Below are positions 18,071 through 27,112 of a stretch of DNA of 64,000 nt, piece by piece. The translations under genes were made by a program, and so were the position numbers. This stretch comes from Halomicrobium urmianum. Lineage in GTDB: Archaea; Halobacteriota; Halobacteria; Halobacteriales; Haloarculaceae. The notes under the pieces were generated by a model. The model searched no databases, was not told the origin of the DNA, and saw only the letters and a list, made by a program, of their open reading frames with translations. The stretch covers positions 3,038,001-3,102,000 of the forward strand of contig NZ_CP084090.1 in assembly GCF_020217425.1 (NCBI RefSeq), given 5' to 3'. Within the stretch, counting starts at the first letter, position 1. Each line of letters opens with the position of its first letter.

Positions 18071-19068
18071 TGGCGGGGACGGGCAGACGCGTCGCGAACG
18101 TCGCGTTCGCCGTGATCGGGGCGCTGCTCGCGGTCGCCGTCGGGTGGGTGCTGTTCGTGCGGATCCCCGGCGACCTCGCCGAGTTGCTGGGCGTCCTGCT
18201 GGCGGTCGCCGTCGGCCTGCTCGGGCTGCGGATCGCCGGCAACCTCGCCGACAGCGTCGCGCCGACCCACAACGTCGCCGAGGTGGCCGTCGAGGGGCCC
18301 ATCTCCCGCGACGGCGGGGGTGGCCTGACCAGCCCGCCGATGGGCGCCGAGGCCGACGACGTCGTCGAGCAGATCGAGCAGGCCGACGCCGACGGCGGCA
18401 GCGAGGCGCTGCTGCTGAAGCTCAACACGCCCGGCGGCGAGATCGTCCCGAGCGAGGACATCCGGATCGCCGCCGAGCGCTTCGACGGGCCGACGGTTGC
18501 GTACGCCACCGACGTCTGCGCCTCCGGCGGCTACGACATCGCCGCGGGCTGCGACGAGCTGTGGGCACGTGAGGGGACGCTCGTCGGGTCGATCGGCGTC
18601 ATCGGGTCCCGCGTGAACGCGGCCGACCTCGCCGACCGGCTGGGGCTGTCCTACGAGCAGTTCACCGCCGGCGAGTACAAGGACGCGGGGACGCCGCTGC
18701 AGGAACTGGACCCCGACGAGCGGGCCTACCTCCAGGGGCTCGTCGACGACTACTACGAGCAGTTCGTCGAGACGGTCGCCGAGGGGCGTGACCTCTCGCC
18801 CGAGGCCATCGAGGACACCGAGGCCCGGGTCTACCTCGGCGAGGAGGCCCACGAGATTGGACTGGTCGACGAGATCGGCACCCGCCGGGACGTCGAGGAG
18901 CGACTGGAGGAACAGATCGGAGAGCCCGTCGAAGTCCGGGAGTACGAACCGGAGCGCGGTCTCGCGGGTCGTCTCCGCGGCGGTGCTCAGCGGGTGGCGT
19001 TCGCGCTCGGCGCGGGCGTCGCAGCGGCCGTCAGCGGCGACGTGGACGGACTCTCTTTCCGCCGCTGA
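18070..19068 (+). CDS. sppA: Signal peptide peptidase SppA-type protease (S49)
   Basis: Membrane-anchored serine protease of the S49 family, 332 residues, thought to degrade leftover signal peptides. Two N-terminal membrane helices (FAVIGALLAVAVGWVLFV and LLGVLLAVAVGLLGLRIA) precede the protease domain (about 75-280). The nucleophilic Ser lies in VCASGGYDIAAGCDE and the general-base Lys in AGEYKDAGTPLQ, matching the Ser-Lys dyad. It starts within the stop of the PAC2 gene. The C-terminal 40 residues form another hydrophobic segment (VAFALGAGVAAAVS). Confidence 0.93.
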   Translation: MAGTGRRVANVAFAVIGALLAVAVGWVLFVRIPGDLAELLGVLLAVAVGLLGLRIAGNLADSVAPTHNVAEVAVEGPISRDGGGGLTSPPMGAEADDVVEQIEQADADGGSEALLLKLNTPGGEIVPSEDIRIAAERFDGPTVAYATDVCASGGYDIAAGCDELWAREGTLVGSIGVIGSRVNAADLADRLGLSYEQFTAGEYKDAGTPLQELDPDERAYLQGLVDDYYEQFVETVAEGRDLSPEAIEDTEARVYLGEEAHEIGLVDEIGTRRDVEERLEEQIGEPVEVREYEPERGLAGRLRGGAQRVAFALGAGVAAAVSGDVDGLSFRR

Positions 19069-19127
19069 CTGCCGCGCTGCCCCTCGATAAGCCGAGCTTA
19101 CGCCGCGACCGATCGGGGTAGCGAACG

Positions 19128-19135
19128 TTTTTATC
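19128..19135 (+). promoter_or_regulatory. TATA-like box of the DUF373 gene
   Basis: The sequence tttttatc is 23-30 bases before the GTG start at 19158, which fits a leaderless haloarchaeal transcript. Confidence 0.45.
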
Positions 19136-19157
19136 CCGCGCACGTCACGTGCCACTC

Positions 19158-20288
19158 GTGAGCACGCTGGTGGTGTGCATCGACCGCGGCGGGGACTTCC
19201 CGGCAGCGGCGTCGCTGCCCGTCGCCGGCCGCGATGCCGTCGAGTCGCTGGTCACCGAGGTCGGCATCGACGACCCCGAGGATAGCCGGGTCAACACGAT
19301 GCTGGAGGGCCTCCGCGTCGCGCGCGACCTGGAGGCCGACGGCGACGAGGCCATCGTGGCGGTCGTCGGCGACACCGGCGAGGGCGTCAGCGCCGACCGC
19401 AACGTCGCCCGGCAGGCCGACGACCTCGTCGACGAGTACGACCCCGACTCCGCCGTCGTCGTCGTGGACAGCGCCGAGGACGAGCGGCTGGTCCCCATCA
19501 TCGAGAGCCGCCTGCAGGTCGACGCCGTCGACCGCGTCGTCGTCCGCCAGGCCCGCGACATCGAGTCGACCTACTACCTGCTCAAGCAGTTCCTGGCCGA
19601 CGAGGAGTTGCGCAAGACCGTCCTCGTCCCGCTGGGCATCACCCTCATCGCGTTCCCCGCGCTGCTGTTCGTCGCCGAGAGTCCCTCCTTCGCGGTGGGC
19701 GTCATCGCCGCCGCCGTCGGCGCGTTCCTCCTGTACAAGGGCTTGGGCATCGACGAGTACCTCGCCCGCCTGCCCGGACAGGTCCAGGAGGCGCTGTACT
19801 CCGGGCAGGTGTCGCTGGTCACCTACGTCGTCGCCGCCGGCCTGTCGCTCGTGGGCGTGTTCGTCGGCGCGCTGCAGGCCCGGGAGACCAGCGACGCCAG
19901 CACGTTCATCCTCGCGATGGCGTTCGCCTACGCCAGCGTCCCGTGGCTGACGATGGCCGCGCTGGCGGCCGCCACGGGCCGCCTGCTCGACGAGCTCATC
20001 CAGGAGGACAGCGTCCGCCCGGCCTACGTGAACCTCCCGTTCGGCGCCGTCGCCGTCGGCCTCGTCGTCCGCGGATTCTCCGTGTTCTTCCTCGAGCGCG
20101 CCGACATCCTCCAGCAGTTCCACTTCGCCGGGTACGAGTACGGCCCCATCACCATCGAGCCGTTCGTCCTCGACGGCGGCGCCCGCCTCGCCGTCTTCAT
20201 CCTCGCCGGCATCCTGGTCAGCCTGGCCGGCGTCCAGTTCGCGACGTACTTCACCAAGACGAACCTCCAGGAAGAACTGGTGGAGTGA
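19158..20288 (+). CDS. DUF373 family membrane protein
   Basis: A 376-residue protein of a family nearly confined to archaea. The soluble N-terminal domain (about 1-140) starts STLVVCIDRGGDF and contains ALVAVVGDTGEG-like and VVVRQARDIESTYYLLKQFL elements. The C-terminal half has about six membrane helices (e.g. TVLVPLGITLIAFPALLFV and LVTYVVAAGLSLVGVFVGAL). GTG 19158 places the conserved start at residue 1; another GTG at 19149 would add three residues. The function is unknown. Confidence 0.88.
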   Translation: MSTLVVCIDRGGDFPAAASLPVAGRDAVESLVTEVGIDDPEDSRVNTMLEGLRVARDLEADGDEAIVAVVGDTGEGVSADRNVARQADDLVDEYDPDSAVVVVDSAEDERLVPIIESRLQVDAVDRVVVRQARDIESTYYLLKQFLADEELRKTVLVPLGITLIAFPALLFVAESPSFAVGVIAAAVGAFLLYKGLGIDEYLARLPGQVQEALYSGQVSLVTYVVAAGLSLVGVFVGALQARETSDASTFILAMAFAYASVPWLTMAALAAATGRLLDELIQEDSVRPAYVNLPFGAVAVGLVVRGFSVFFLERADILQQFHFAGYEYGPITIEPFVLDGGARLAVFILAGILVSLAGVQFATYFTKTNLQEELVE

Positions 20289-20322
20289 GGCCGCTCAGGC
20301 CGCTCTCCGCGCCGACGGTGCG

Positions 20323-21345
20323 TCACAGCGTCACGTACGCGATTCCCGCCGCGCCCACGAACGCGAGCGCCGCCGCGAGGTGCAGCGCTCGACCGGTCGC
20401 GTACCGCAGCGAGCTCGCCACCTGCTCGTAGTCGCCGCGGGCCACGAACGCGTCGTCGCGGTCGCACGTCACGCGTGTCTCGCCGAACGCCCGGCCCGCT
20501 TCCGCCTCGCCGACGGCGACGACCGCCTCGCCCGGTTCGACGGCGTTCTCCTTGAACCGGAGCGGCCGCTCGGCCCGCCCCTCGCCGTCGACGGGGAGCG
20601 GGCGGTCGAACGGTCCGTCCGCTCCGCGGAGGTGGTCGGGCACCCGCTCGCCCTCGCCGACGACCACCTCGCGCTCGGCGATACCGCCCGTCGCCGCGCC
20701 CTCGAAGTCCACCCGGCGGTTGGTCGGACTGCCCGGCGCCAGGCTTAGCCAGCCATCGGTCGGGTCGACGACGACGCGGTCCTCGTAGCCGCCGACCTCG
20801 AACCGCGTCCGGTCCGTCGCGTAGTCCGTCGTGAAGTGGGTCCCCGCGTTTCGCATCGGCTGCTCCCTGTACTGGGCGACCCAGGCGCTGTAGCAGACCG
20901 CCTCGCTGCCAGTGACCGGCGTCTCCAGCACGTCACCGCCGTCCGGGGGTCGCGCCGGTCCGGCGACGACGCAGGGGCCGTCGGCGGGTAGCTCGCCCGG
21001 GCCCCTGGCCGATTCGAGCAGTTTCGCGCGCGGCCGGTTCGCGACGGCGATGGCGCCGAGCACCAGTCCGCCGCCGTAGAGTCCGGTCGCCAGCGCCCAG
21101 CCGATCCCGACCGCGTCGACGCCGCCCGCGACGACCGGCGCGAGCGCGAGGGCCCCGAGCGCCAGCGCCGGCGCGACGTGACGACGCGTGACCCCGCTCT
21201 GGTAGGCGTGGAACCTGTACGGCGTCGTCACTCCGCCGTCGGGCACCCAGCGGGCGAGCACCCACCAGACCACACCGCCGACGATCAGGCTGCCGATCAG
21301 ATAGGCGACGAGGTCGACCGCGTTCAGGAACACGCTCGATCGCAC
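20323..21345 (-). CDS. Membrane protein with GIDE-like domain
   Basis: A 340-residue protein starting with GTG 21345. It has an N-terminal helix (LVAYLIGSLIVGGVVWWVL), two further helices (about 63-110), a large extramembrane domain (about 130-310) and a C-terminal helix (LAAALAFVGAAGIAYVTL). The domain begins VLETPVTGSEAVCYSAWV, which recalls the GIDE/MULAN domain found between membrane helices in several prokaryotic families. The function is unknown. It is convergent with the DUF373 gene and divergent from the diphthine ligase gene. Confidence 0.65.
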   Translation of the reverse strand: MRSSVFLNAVDLVAYLIGSLIVGGVVWWVLARWVPDGGVTTPYRFHAYQSGVTRRHVAPALALGALALAPVVAGGVDAVGIGWALATGLYGGGLVLGAIAVANRPRAKLLESARGPGELPADGPCVVAGPARPPDGGDVLETPVTGSEAVCYSAWVAQYREQPMRNAGTHFTTDYATDRTRFEVGGYEDRVVVDPTDGWLSLAPGSPTNRRVDFEGAATGGIAEREVVVGEGERVPDHLRGADGPFDRPLPVDGEGRAERPLRFKENAVEPGEAVVAVGEAEAGRAFGETRVTCDRDDAFVARGDYEQVASSLRYATGRALHLAAALAFVGAAGIAYVTL

Positions 21346-21495
21346 CTCCGGGACCGACGTGAGCAGGGTTCTCGCATGGTTCGGGAGCTATCCGATTCCT
21401 CTCCGCTTGCCCCTCAGTTCTTTCGGCTCCCACACCGCGTCGAACGGTCGCTCTCGATCCGCATAGCTTACCACGGCGCGTCGCCACCCACCGGT

Positions 21496-22221
21496 ATGAC
21501 TGACGACTCCGGGGCCTGGGTGAGCCTCTTCTCCGGCGGCAAGGACTCCTCGTGGGCGCTCTACCGCGCGCTCGAGGAGGGCCTCGACGTCCGCCGACTC
21601 GTCACGGTCCACCCCGAGGGCGACTCCTACATGTACCACGTCCCGGCGACGTCGCTCGCGAGCCTCGCGGCCGAGAGCGTCGGGGTCGACCTCGTGGAGG
21701 TAGCGCCCGACGACTTCGAGGCGGCCGACGCGACCGACTCCGGCGTCCAGGGCGACGCCGAACTGGAACCGCTGGAGGCCGCGCTGCGGGGCCTCGACGA
21801 CGAGTTCCCGGACGGGCTGGCCGGCGTCACCGCCGGCGCCGTCGAGAGCGAGTATCAGACCAGCCGCATCGAGGCGATGGCCGACCGCCTCGACGCCGAG
21901 GTGTTCGCGCCGCTGTGGCAGGAGGACCCCCGGGAACTGGCCGAGGCCATGCTCGACGCGGGCTTCGAGATCAGGATCATCCGGGTGGCCGCCTACGGCC
22001 TCGACGAGTCGTGGCTCGGACGGACGCTCGACGCCGACGCGCTGGTCGAACTGGAGGAACTGAACGAGGAATACGGCGTCCACGTCCTGGGCGAGGGCGG
22101 CGAGTTCGAGACGCTCGTCACCGACGGGCCGCACATGGACCGGCCGATCGAACTCGAGTACGAGACGGAGTGGGACGGGACGCGCGGGCAGATAGTGATC
22201 GAGGACGCGCGGCTGGGGTAG
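21496..22221 (+). CDS. Diphthine-ammonia ligase (Dph6 type, MJ0570 family)
   Basis: ATP-dependent ligase for the last step of diphthamide synthesis on elongation factor aEF2. The 241-residue protein opens with the PP-loop WVSLFSGGKDSSWALYRALE and ends with the family region YGVHVLGEGGEFETLVTDGP, which closely matches Dph6/MJ0570 proteins. The PP-loop forms the adenylate intermediate. The ORF reads open from 21178, but ATG 21496 gives the conserved start and length. No other diphthamide genes are nearby. Confidence 0.92.
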   Translation: MTDDSGAWVSLFSGGKDSSWALYRALEEGLDVRRLVTVHPEGDSYMYHVPATSLASLAAESVGVDLVEVAPDDFEAADATDSGVQGDAELEPLEAALRGLDDEFPDGLAGVTAGAVESEYQTSRIEAMADRLDAEVFAPLWQEDPRELAEAMLDAGFEIRIIRVAAYGLDESWLGRTLDADALVELEELNEEYGVHVLGEGGEFETLVTDGPHMDRPIELEYETEWDGTRGQIVIEDARLG

Positions 22222-22224
22222 CGA

Positions 22225-23196
22225 TCAGTCCTGGCCGTTGCCGATCTGGGTGTGCGCGCCGATGAGCGCGCCGGCCAGGTTCAGGTCCTCGATGTGCGTC
22301 TCGCGGTCGATGATGGACTCGCGGACGTCGCTGTCGCGGACGGTGGCCTCCGGGAAGACGACGGAGTGATCCACGTTGGAATCGACCACCGTCGCGTCCT
22401 CGAGGACGTGGACGTTCTCGCCGATGGTGGTGTTCTCGAGCGTCGCGGAGTCGGCGACGTGGTTGCCGCCGTCGAGCGCCCAGGCGACCGCCTCGAGGTA
22501 GCTCTCGGGCGTGCCGATGTCGTACCAGGCCTCGTCGAAGGTGAAGGCACAGACCTCGGTACGGTCGACGAGCCACTGGATGAACCAGCCGGGCTCGTCG
22601 GGGTTGTTGTCGCCCGCGAGGTACTCGTCGAAGCTGACGTGCTCGGCGGGGAAGGCGTAGCAGGCGATGGAGACGAGCGTGCTCCTGGGGTCGTCGGGCT
22701 TCTCCTGGAAGTCGACGACGCGGTCGCCGTCCAGTTCCACGAGCCCGTAGGAGCTCGCCTTGTCGCGGGAGCCGACGTCGTAGGCGGCCAGCGTCGGCGT
22801 CCCGTTCTCCTCGAAGGTGTCGAGGAAGTCGGCGACGTCGAAGCTGATCAGGTTGTCGCCGGCGATGACCAGCAGGTCCTCGTCGGCGATGCCCTCGCGT
22901 TCGACCAGTTGCGCGAGCGCCCCGATGACGCCGAACTTCTCCTTCTCCTCGGTGGTCTGCTCGACGCTCAGCCGGGGCTTCTCGAAGCCGGTCTCCTCGA
23001 CGTGGGCCTCGAAGTCGGGCGCGAACCGCTCGTTCGTGCTGACGAACACGTCGTCGATGCGGTCGTCGCGCTCCAGCTCCTCGAGGATGCGATCGATGAC
23101 CGTCGATTCCCCCACCGGGAGGAGCATCTTCGGACGGTGCTTGGTGACCGGCCAGAGCCGCGTGGCGTATCCCCCGGCGAGGACGACTGCTTTCAT
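22225..23196 (-). CDS. Sugar nucleotidyltransferase with left-handed beta-helix
   Basis: A 323-residue NDP-sugar pyrophosphorylase that joins a sugar 1-phosphate to an NTP, probably for glycan or S-layer glycosylation precursors. The N-terminus MKAVVLAGGYATRLWPVTKH holds the nucleotide-binding loop, and KMLLPVGESTVIDRILEEL and the metal-site VIAGDNLISFDVADF follow. The C-terminus (about 245-320) has hexapeptide-like repeats (TTIGENVHVLEDATVVDSNV) that form a beta-helix. The base and sugar specificity cannot be told. The stop lies 3 bases from the Dph6 stop (convergent). Confidence 0.9.
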   Translation of the reverse strand: MKAVVLAGGYATRLWPVTKHRPKMLLPVGESTVIDRILEELERDDRIDDVFVSTNERFAPDFEAHVEETGFEKPRLSVEQTTEEKEKFGVIGALAQLVEREGIADEDLLVIAGDNLISFDVADFLDTFEENGTPTLAAYDVGSRDKASSYGLVELDGDRVVDFQEKPDDPRSTLVSIACYAFPAEHVSFDEYLAGDNNPDEPGWFIQWLVDRTEVCAFTFDEAWYDIGTPESYLEAVAWALDGGNHVADSATLENTTIGENVHVLEDATVVDSNVDHSVVFPEATVRDSDVRESIIDRETHIEDLNLAGALIGAHTQIGNGQD

Positions 23197-23281
23197 ACCA
23201 ATCCCGTGCAGGGCGGGGAGTAAGACGTTTTTGTATCAGCGGGCGACAACGTCAGATGGTTTATAAGTGTGGCGGCGGGCG

Positions 23282-23671
23282 TCAGTGCTCGACGAACTCG
23301 ATCAGGACGCCGCCCGTCGAGGCCGGGTGGAGGAAGGCGACGTCGTGGCCCCACGCTCCCGGCCGGGGCGACTCGTCGACGAGGTCGACGCCGGCTGCCC
23401 GCGCCCGGGAAAGCGCCGCCTCGACGTCGTCGGTCGCCAGCGCCAGGTGGTGGATGCCCGGGCCCTCGCGGTCGAGGTAGTCCGGGACGGGGCCCTCGGC
23501 GTCCGGGAGCGGTTCGAGCAGTTCGAAGTAGCCGTTTCCGAGGTCGAGGAACGTCACCGAGAGGTCCCCGAACTCCTCCTCGTGGGCCACCGTCGCGTCC
23601 AGTAGCTCCCCGAAGGTCGCGGCCAGCGCCGCGGCGTCGTCCGTGGCGACGCCGGCGTGGTCGAAGCGCAT
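23282..23671 (-). CDS. mce: Methylmalonyl-CoA epimerase
   Basis: A glyoxalase-fold enzyme, 129 residues, interconverting (R)- and (S)-methylmalonyl-CoA. Family marks are the start FDHAGVATDDAAALAATF with its metal-binding His, the Glu in YFELLEPL, the His in GIHHLALATDDVE and the C-terminal Glu in GGVLIEFVEH. It lies 53 bases downstream of the methylmalonyl-CoA mutase gene on the same strand, so the two form an operon. In haloarchaea these enzymes serve propionate use and the methylaspartate cycle. Confidence 0.94.
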   Translation of the reverse strand: MRFDHAGVATDDAAALAATFGELLDATVAHEEEFGDLSVTFLDLGNGYFELLEPLPDAEGPVPDYLDREGPGIHHLALATDDVEAALSRARAAGVDLVDESPRPGAWGHDVAFLHPASTGGVLIEFVEH

Positions 23672-23724
23672 GGTGGCGACGTCGCGCCGACGGGACAAAG
23701 GCTCTGGGCGAGACTGCCGGCCGG

Positions 23725-25407
23725 CTACAGCGCCGCTCCGGGCTCGTACTCGCCGTAGACGTCCCGCAGCGCGTCGCAGATCTCGCCGGTCGTGGCGTAG
23801 GCCTTCACGGCGTCGATCAGCGGCGGCATGAGGTTCGCGTCGCCCCCGGCGGCCTCGCGGACCGCGGCAAGCGCGTCCTCGACGGCCGCGTCGTCGCGCT
23901 CCTCGCGGACCCGGTCGAGTCGCTCCTGCTGGCGGCGCTGGACGGTCTCGTCGACCTCCGCGACGTCGACCGGCTCCTCCTCGTCGACGGTGTACTCGTT
24001 GACGCCGACGACGATCCGCTCGCCGTCCTCCTGCTCGCGCTGGCGCTCGTAGGCGACGTCCTGAATTTCCCGCTGGACCCACTGCTCCTCGATAGCGCCG
24101 AGCATGCCGCCCCGCTCGTCGACCTCGTCGAGGATCCCGCGGGCCTCCTGCTCTAGCTCGTCGGTCAGCGACTCGACGTAGTAGCTCCCGCCGAGCGGGT
24201 CGATGGTGTCCGCGACGCCGGACTCGTGGGCGAGGATCTGCTGGGTCCGCAGCGCGGTGCGGACCGACTCCTCGGTCGGCAGGCCGACGGCCTCGTCCTT
24301 GCCGTTGGTGTGGAGGCTCTGGGTGCCGCCCAGCACCGCGGCCAGCGCCTGGTAGGCGACCCGGACGACGTTGTTCTCGACCTGCTGGGCGGTCAGCGTC
24401 GACCCCGCGGTCTGGGTGTGGAACTTTAGCTGCTTCGAGGCCGGCTTCTCCGCGTCGAAGCGCTCCTCCATGACGTCGGCCCACAGCCTACGGGCCGCGC
24501 GGAACTTGGCGACCTCCTCGAGGACGTTGTTGTACGACGCGAAGAAAAAGGAGAGCTGCGGCGCGAACTCGTCGACGTCGAGCCCCGCGTCGACGGCCGC
24601 CTCGACGTACTCGATGCCGTCACCGAGGGTGAACGCGATCTCCTGGGCCGCCGTCGCGCCGGCCTCGCGGATGTGGTATCCGGAAATGGAGATGGTGTTG
24701 AAGTTCGGGACCTCCGCGGCGCAGAACTCGAAGACGTCGGTGATGATCCGCATCGACGGCTCGGGCGGGTAGATGTAGGTGTTGCGCGCGACGTACTCCT
24801 TCAGGACGTCGTTCTGGATGGTCCCACGCAGTTCCTCGCGGTCGACGCCCTGCCGGTCGCCGATGGCGACGTACATCGCCAGCAGCACCGACGCGGGCGC
24901 GTTGATCGTCATGGAGGTGCTGACCTCGTCCAGCGGGATGCCGTCGAACACTGTCTCCATGTCCCGCAGCGAGTCGATGGCCACGCCGGTCTTGCCCACC
25001 TCGCCGGCCGCCATGCGGTCGTCCGAGTCGTAGCCCATCTGCGTCGGCAGGTCGAAGGCCATCGAGAGGCCGGTCTGGCCCTCGTCGAGCAGGTAGTGGA
25101 ACCGCTCGTTGGTCTCCTCGGCCGTCCCCATGCCGGCGTACTGGCGCATCGTCCACAGCCGGCCGCGGTACATCGTCGAGTAGACCCCGCGGGTGTACGG
25201 CTCTTCTCCGGGATACCCCAGGTCCTCCTCGTAGTCCAGGTCGGCGACGTCGGCGGGCGTGTACAGCCGGTCGACCGCTCGCCCCTCCGTGTCCGTCTCG
25301 AAGCCGTCCCTCCGCTCCCCGAAGCGATCGAGCGTCGGCTGGACGGTCTCCGCCTCCCACCGCTCCTTCCCCGAGCGGATCTCGTCCAGCTCGTCCGGGT
25401 CGAACAT
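23725..25407 (-). CDS. Methylmalonyl-CoA mutase, large (catalytic) subunit
   Basis: Adenosylcobalamin-dependent enzyme converting methylmalonyl-CoA to succinyl-CoA. The 560-residue protein contains only the TIM-barrel substrate domain ([60 protein letters not shown]); the cobalamin-binding small subunit is not in this window. A separate small subunit is normal in archaea. I chose ATG 25407 ([18 protein letters not shown]); an upstream ATG at 25434 would add nine residues. The epimerase gene follows and a CARF-like regulator gene precedes it in the same direction. Confidence 0.95.
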   Translation of the reverse strand: MFDPDELDEIRSGKERWEAETVQPTLDRFGERRDGFETDTEGRAVDRLYTPADVADLDYEEDLGYPGEEPYTRGVYSTMYRGRLWTMRQYAGMGTAEETNERFHYLLDEGQTGLSMAFDLPTQMGYDSDDRMAAGEVGKTGVAIDSLRDMETVFDGIPLDEVSTSMTINAPASVLLAMYVAIGDRQGVDREELRGTIQNDVLKEYVARNTYIYPPEPSMRIITDVFEFCAAEVPNFNTISISGYHIREAGATAAQEIAFTLGDGIEYVEAAVDAGLDVDEFAPQLSFFFASYNNVLEEVAKFRAARRLWADVMEERFDAEKPASKQLKFHTQTAGSTLTAQQVENNVVRVAYQALAAVLGGTQSLHTNGKDEAVGLPTEESVRTALRTQQILAHESGVADTIDPLGGSYYVESLTDELEQEARGILDEVDERGGMLGAIEEQWVQREIQDVAYERQREQEDGERIVVGVNEYTVDEEEPVDVAEVDETVQRRQQERLDRVREERDDAAVEDALAAVREAAGGDANLMPPLIDAVKAYATTGEICDALRDVYGEYEPGAAL

Positions 25408-25467
25408 ACCACCGACTTCGATACGGTCCCACATACCATTGGTGCCGGCCCCGTCCGCTGGCGGGGC

Positions 25468-26202
25468 TCACCCCGACCCTTCGACCAGGTACCGGAACGC
25501 CCGCAGCGTGTTCCGGCCCGCCTCGGTGAGTTCCACGAGCTTGGAGCGGCCCCGTTCGGTGACCTCGACGTAGCCCGTCTCGGAGAGTGGGTCGAGGACG
25601 TGGCTGTCCAGCAGGCGGTATTCGCTCTTGCGGTTCGCGGCCTCGTGGTCGGCGATGAAGGGCAGGCCGGCCTCGCGGCCGTACTCGATCAACGCCCGCT
25701 TGGTCGCGCCGTCCTCCTCGGCGAGGTAGTCCATGACCGCGACCTGCTCGGGCTCGGGGTGGTCCATCGGGTAGGTCGGCAGCTCCGTCACGTCCCGGAT
25801 CCCCTCGGCCACGTCGCCGTCGGTCTCCGCCGCGTAGCGCTCCGCGCGGACGTAGTAGGGGGTCGCGCCGGTGGCCATGCAGGCGATCATCCCGCCGATG
25901 GCGGTGACCTTCGATCCAGAGGCGAGGTTGACGTACACCTCGTGGTCGGCGAATCGCGTGGCCAGCTCCGCGACGGTCCCGATCGAGTCGTAGAAGTCGA
26001 AGATGTTGCACGGAACCGTCTCGTGGTCGATTCCGGCCGCTTCGAGGCGCTCGCGCACCGTCTCGCCGTACGAGGGGTGGTCCGTCTCGTCCTCGTAGTC
26101 CAGCAGGACGACGCGGTCGGCGCGCAGTCGCTGGGCCGGCAGCACGATCCGATCGTTCTCGTAGCCGACCGGCATCAGGTGGACTCGCTCGGGGACGTCC
26201 AT
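25468..26202 (-). CDS. CARF-like winged-helix regulator (HFX_2341/DUF6293 type)
   Basis: A 244-residue protein. The N-terminal Rossmann-like domain (about 1-130) has the pattern HEVYVNLASGSKVTAIGGM, which resembles the ligand loop of CARF domains in Csa3-type regulators. The C-terminal part (about 160-244) looks like a winged helix (RKSEYRLLDSHVLDPLSETG, YVEVTERGRSKLVELTEAG). It is probably a DNA-binding regulator that senses a nucleotide ligand. No CRISPR array or cas gene is in the window. It ends 60 bases before the methylmalonyl-CoA mutase start on the same strand, so it may control or be co-transcribed with that operon. ATG 26202 matches family starts (MDVPERVHLMPVGYENDR). Confidence 0.8.
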   Translation of the reverse strand: MDVPERVHLMPVGYENDRIVLPAQRLRADRVVLLDYEDETDHPSYGETVRERLEAAGIDHETVPCNIFDFYDSIGTVAELATRFADHEVYVNLASGSKVTAIGGMIACMATGATPYYVRAERYAAETDGDVAEGIRDVTELPTYPMDHPEPEQVAVMDYLAEEDGATKRALIEYGREAGLPFIADHEAANRKSEYRLLDSHVLDPLSETGYVEVTERGRSKLVELTEAGRNTLRAFRYLVEGSG

Positions 26203-26401
26203 GTCCCGACGGACGGAACCGGCTCGGAAAACTACTGTGATGACACTGTAGACAATTTCCTCGTGGATAGCTCTCGGAGGGGTTTCGTCGCTCCCGCCGT
26301 TCACTTGCAGCCACCCGCTGGCGATCGTGGGTACCGACCGGATCGTCGTGTAACAGCTGTCACTGTGTCGACGGTGACGGACCTGTCTTCCCTGTCGTGA
26401 T

Positions 26402-26412
26402 AGAATACTTAT
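26402..26412 (+). promoter_or_regulatory. TATA-like box of the acetyltransferase gene
   Basis: The stretch agaatacttat is 24-34 bases before the ATG at 26436, consistent with a leaderless transcript. Confidence 0.45.
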
Positions 26413-26435
26413 CACTTCCGCCGATCGATCCGCAC

Positions 26436-26972
26436 ATGCCGACGACGACCACCGCCCTCACCGTCCGCCACGTCCGCCCCGGCGACGGCTCGGCCGTCCG
26501 CGATCTGAACGAGCGCGCCATGGCCGAGACGCCGGAGTGGGTCCCCGACGCGCCCGGCGCGGACCTCGAACGGCTGCCCGACAGCTACGCCGACGGCGAG
26601 TTCCTGGTCGGGACGGTCGGCGGAGAGATCGTCGCGACGGGCGCGTATATCCCGCTCGGTAGCGGCGAACACTCGGGCTGGATGCGGAACGAGGTCGACG
26701 TGGACGGCCGCGCCGCCGAAGTCACGCGTATGCGCGTTGACCCCGACCGCCAGCGCCGCGGCCACGGCCGCCGGATCTACCGCGCCCTCGAGCGGCGGGC
26801 CGCCGGCGACGGCTACCGGAGGCTGGTCCTCAACACCGGCGCCGAGAACGAGCCCGCGCGGGCGTTCTACGAGGACGTCGGATTCGGCCTGGAGACGGAG
26901 GTGACCGTCGAGTTCGAGGACGTGGCGCTCGATCTCGCGCTGTACCGGAAGCGAATCGGCGAGCGGTCCTGA
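26436..26972 (+). CDS. GNAT family N-acetyltransferase
   Basis: A 178-residue single GNAT domain. The acetyl-CoA-binding motif A reads VTRMRVDPDRQRRGHGRRIY (about 96-115) and motif B NEPARAFYEDVGFGLETEV near the C-terminus. The start at 26436 (MPTTTTALTVRHVRPGDG) is favoured by the TATA box just upstream. The substrate is unknown. It is divergent from the CARF-like regulator. Confidence 0.9.
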   Translation: MPTTTTALTVRHVRPGDGSAVRDLNERAMAETPEWVPDAPGADLERLPDSYADGEFLVGTVGGEIVATGAYIPLGSGEHSGWMRNEVDVDGRAAEVTRMRVDPDRQRRGHGRRIYRALERRAAGDGYRRLVLNTGAENEPARAFYEDVGFGLETEVTVEFEDVALDLALYRKRIGERS

Positions 26973-27112
26973 CGGTCCCGCCCGAATCCCCTCTCTTGCA
27001 AGCGCAGGGTCCACTTTTAGCGGAGCGCTGGCCGTAGCGGTGAGCACACGATGATCCCCACGGGTAGCGAGTTCTCCGAACCGAAGCGCACCGACGGAGG
27101 CGGGGCACACCG

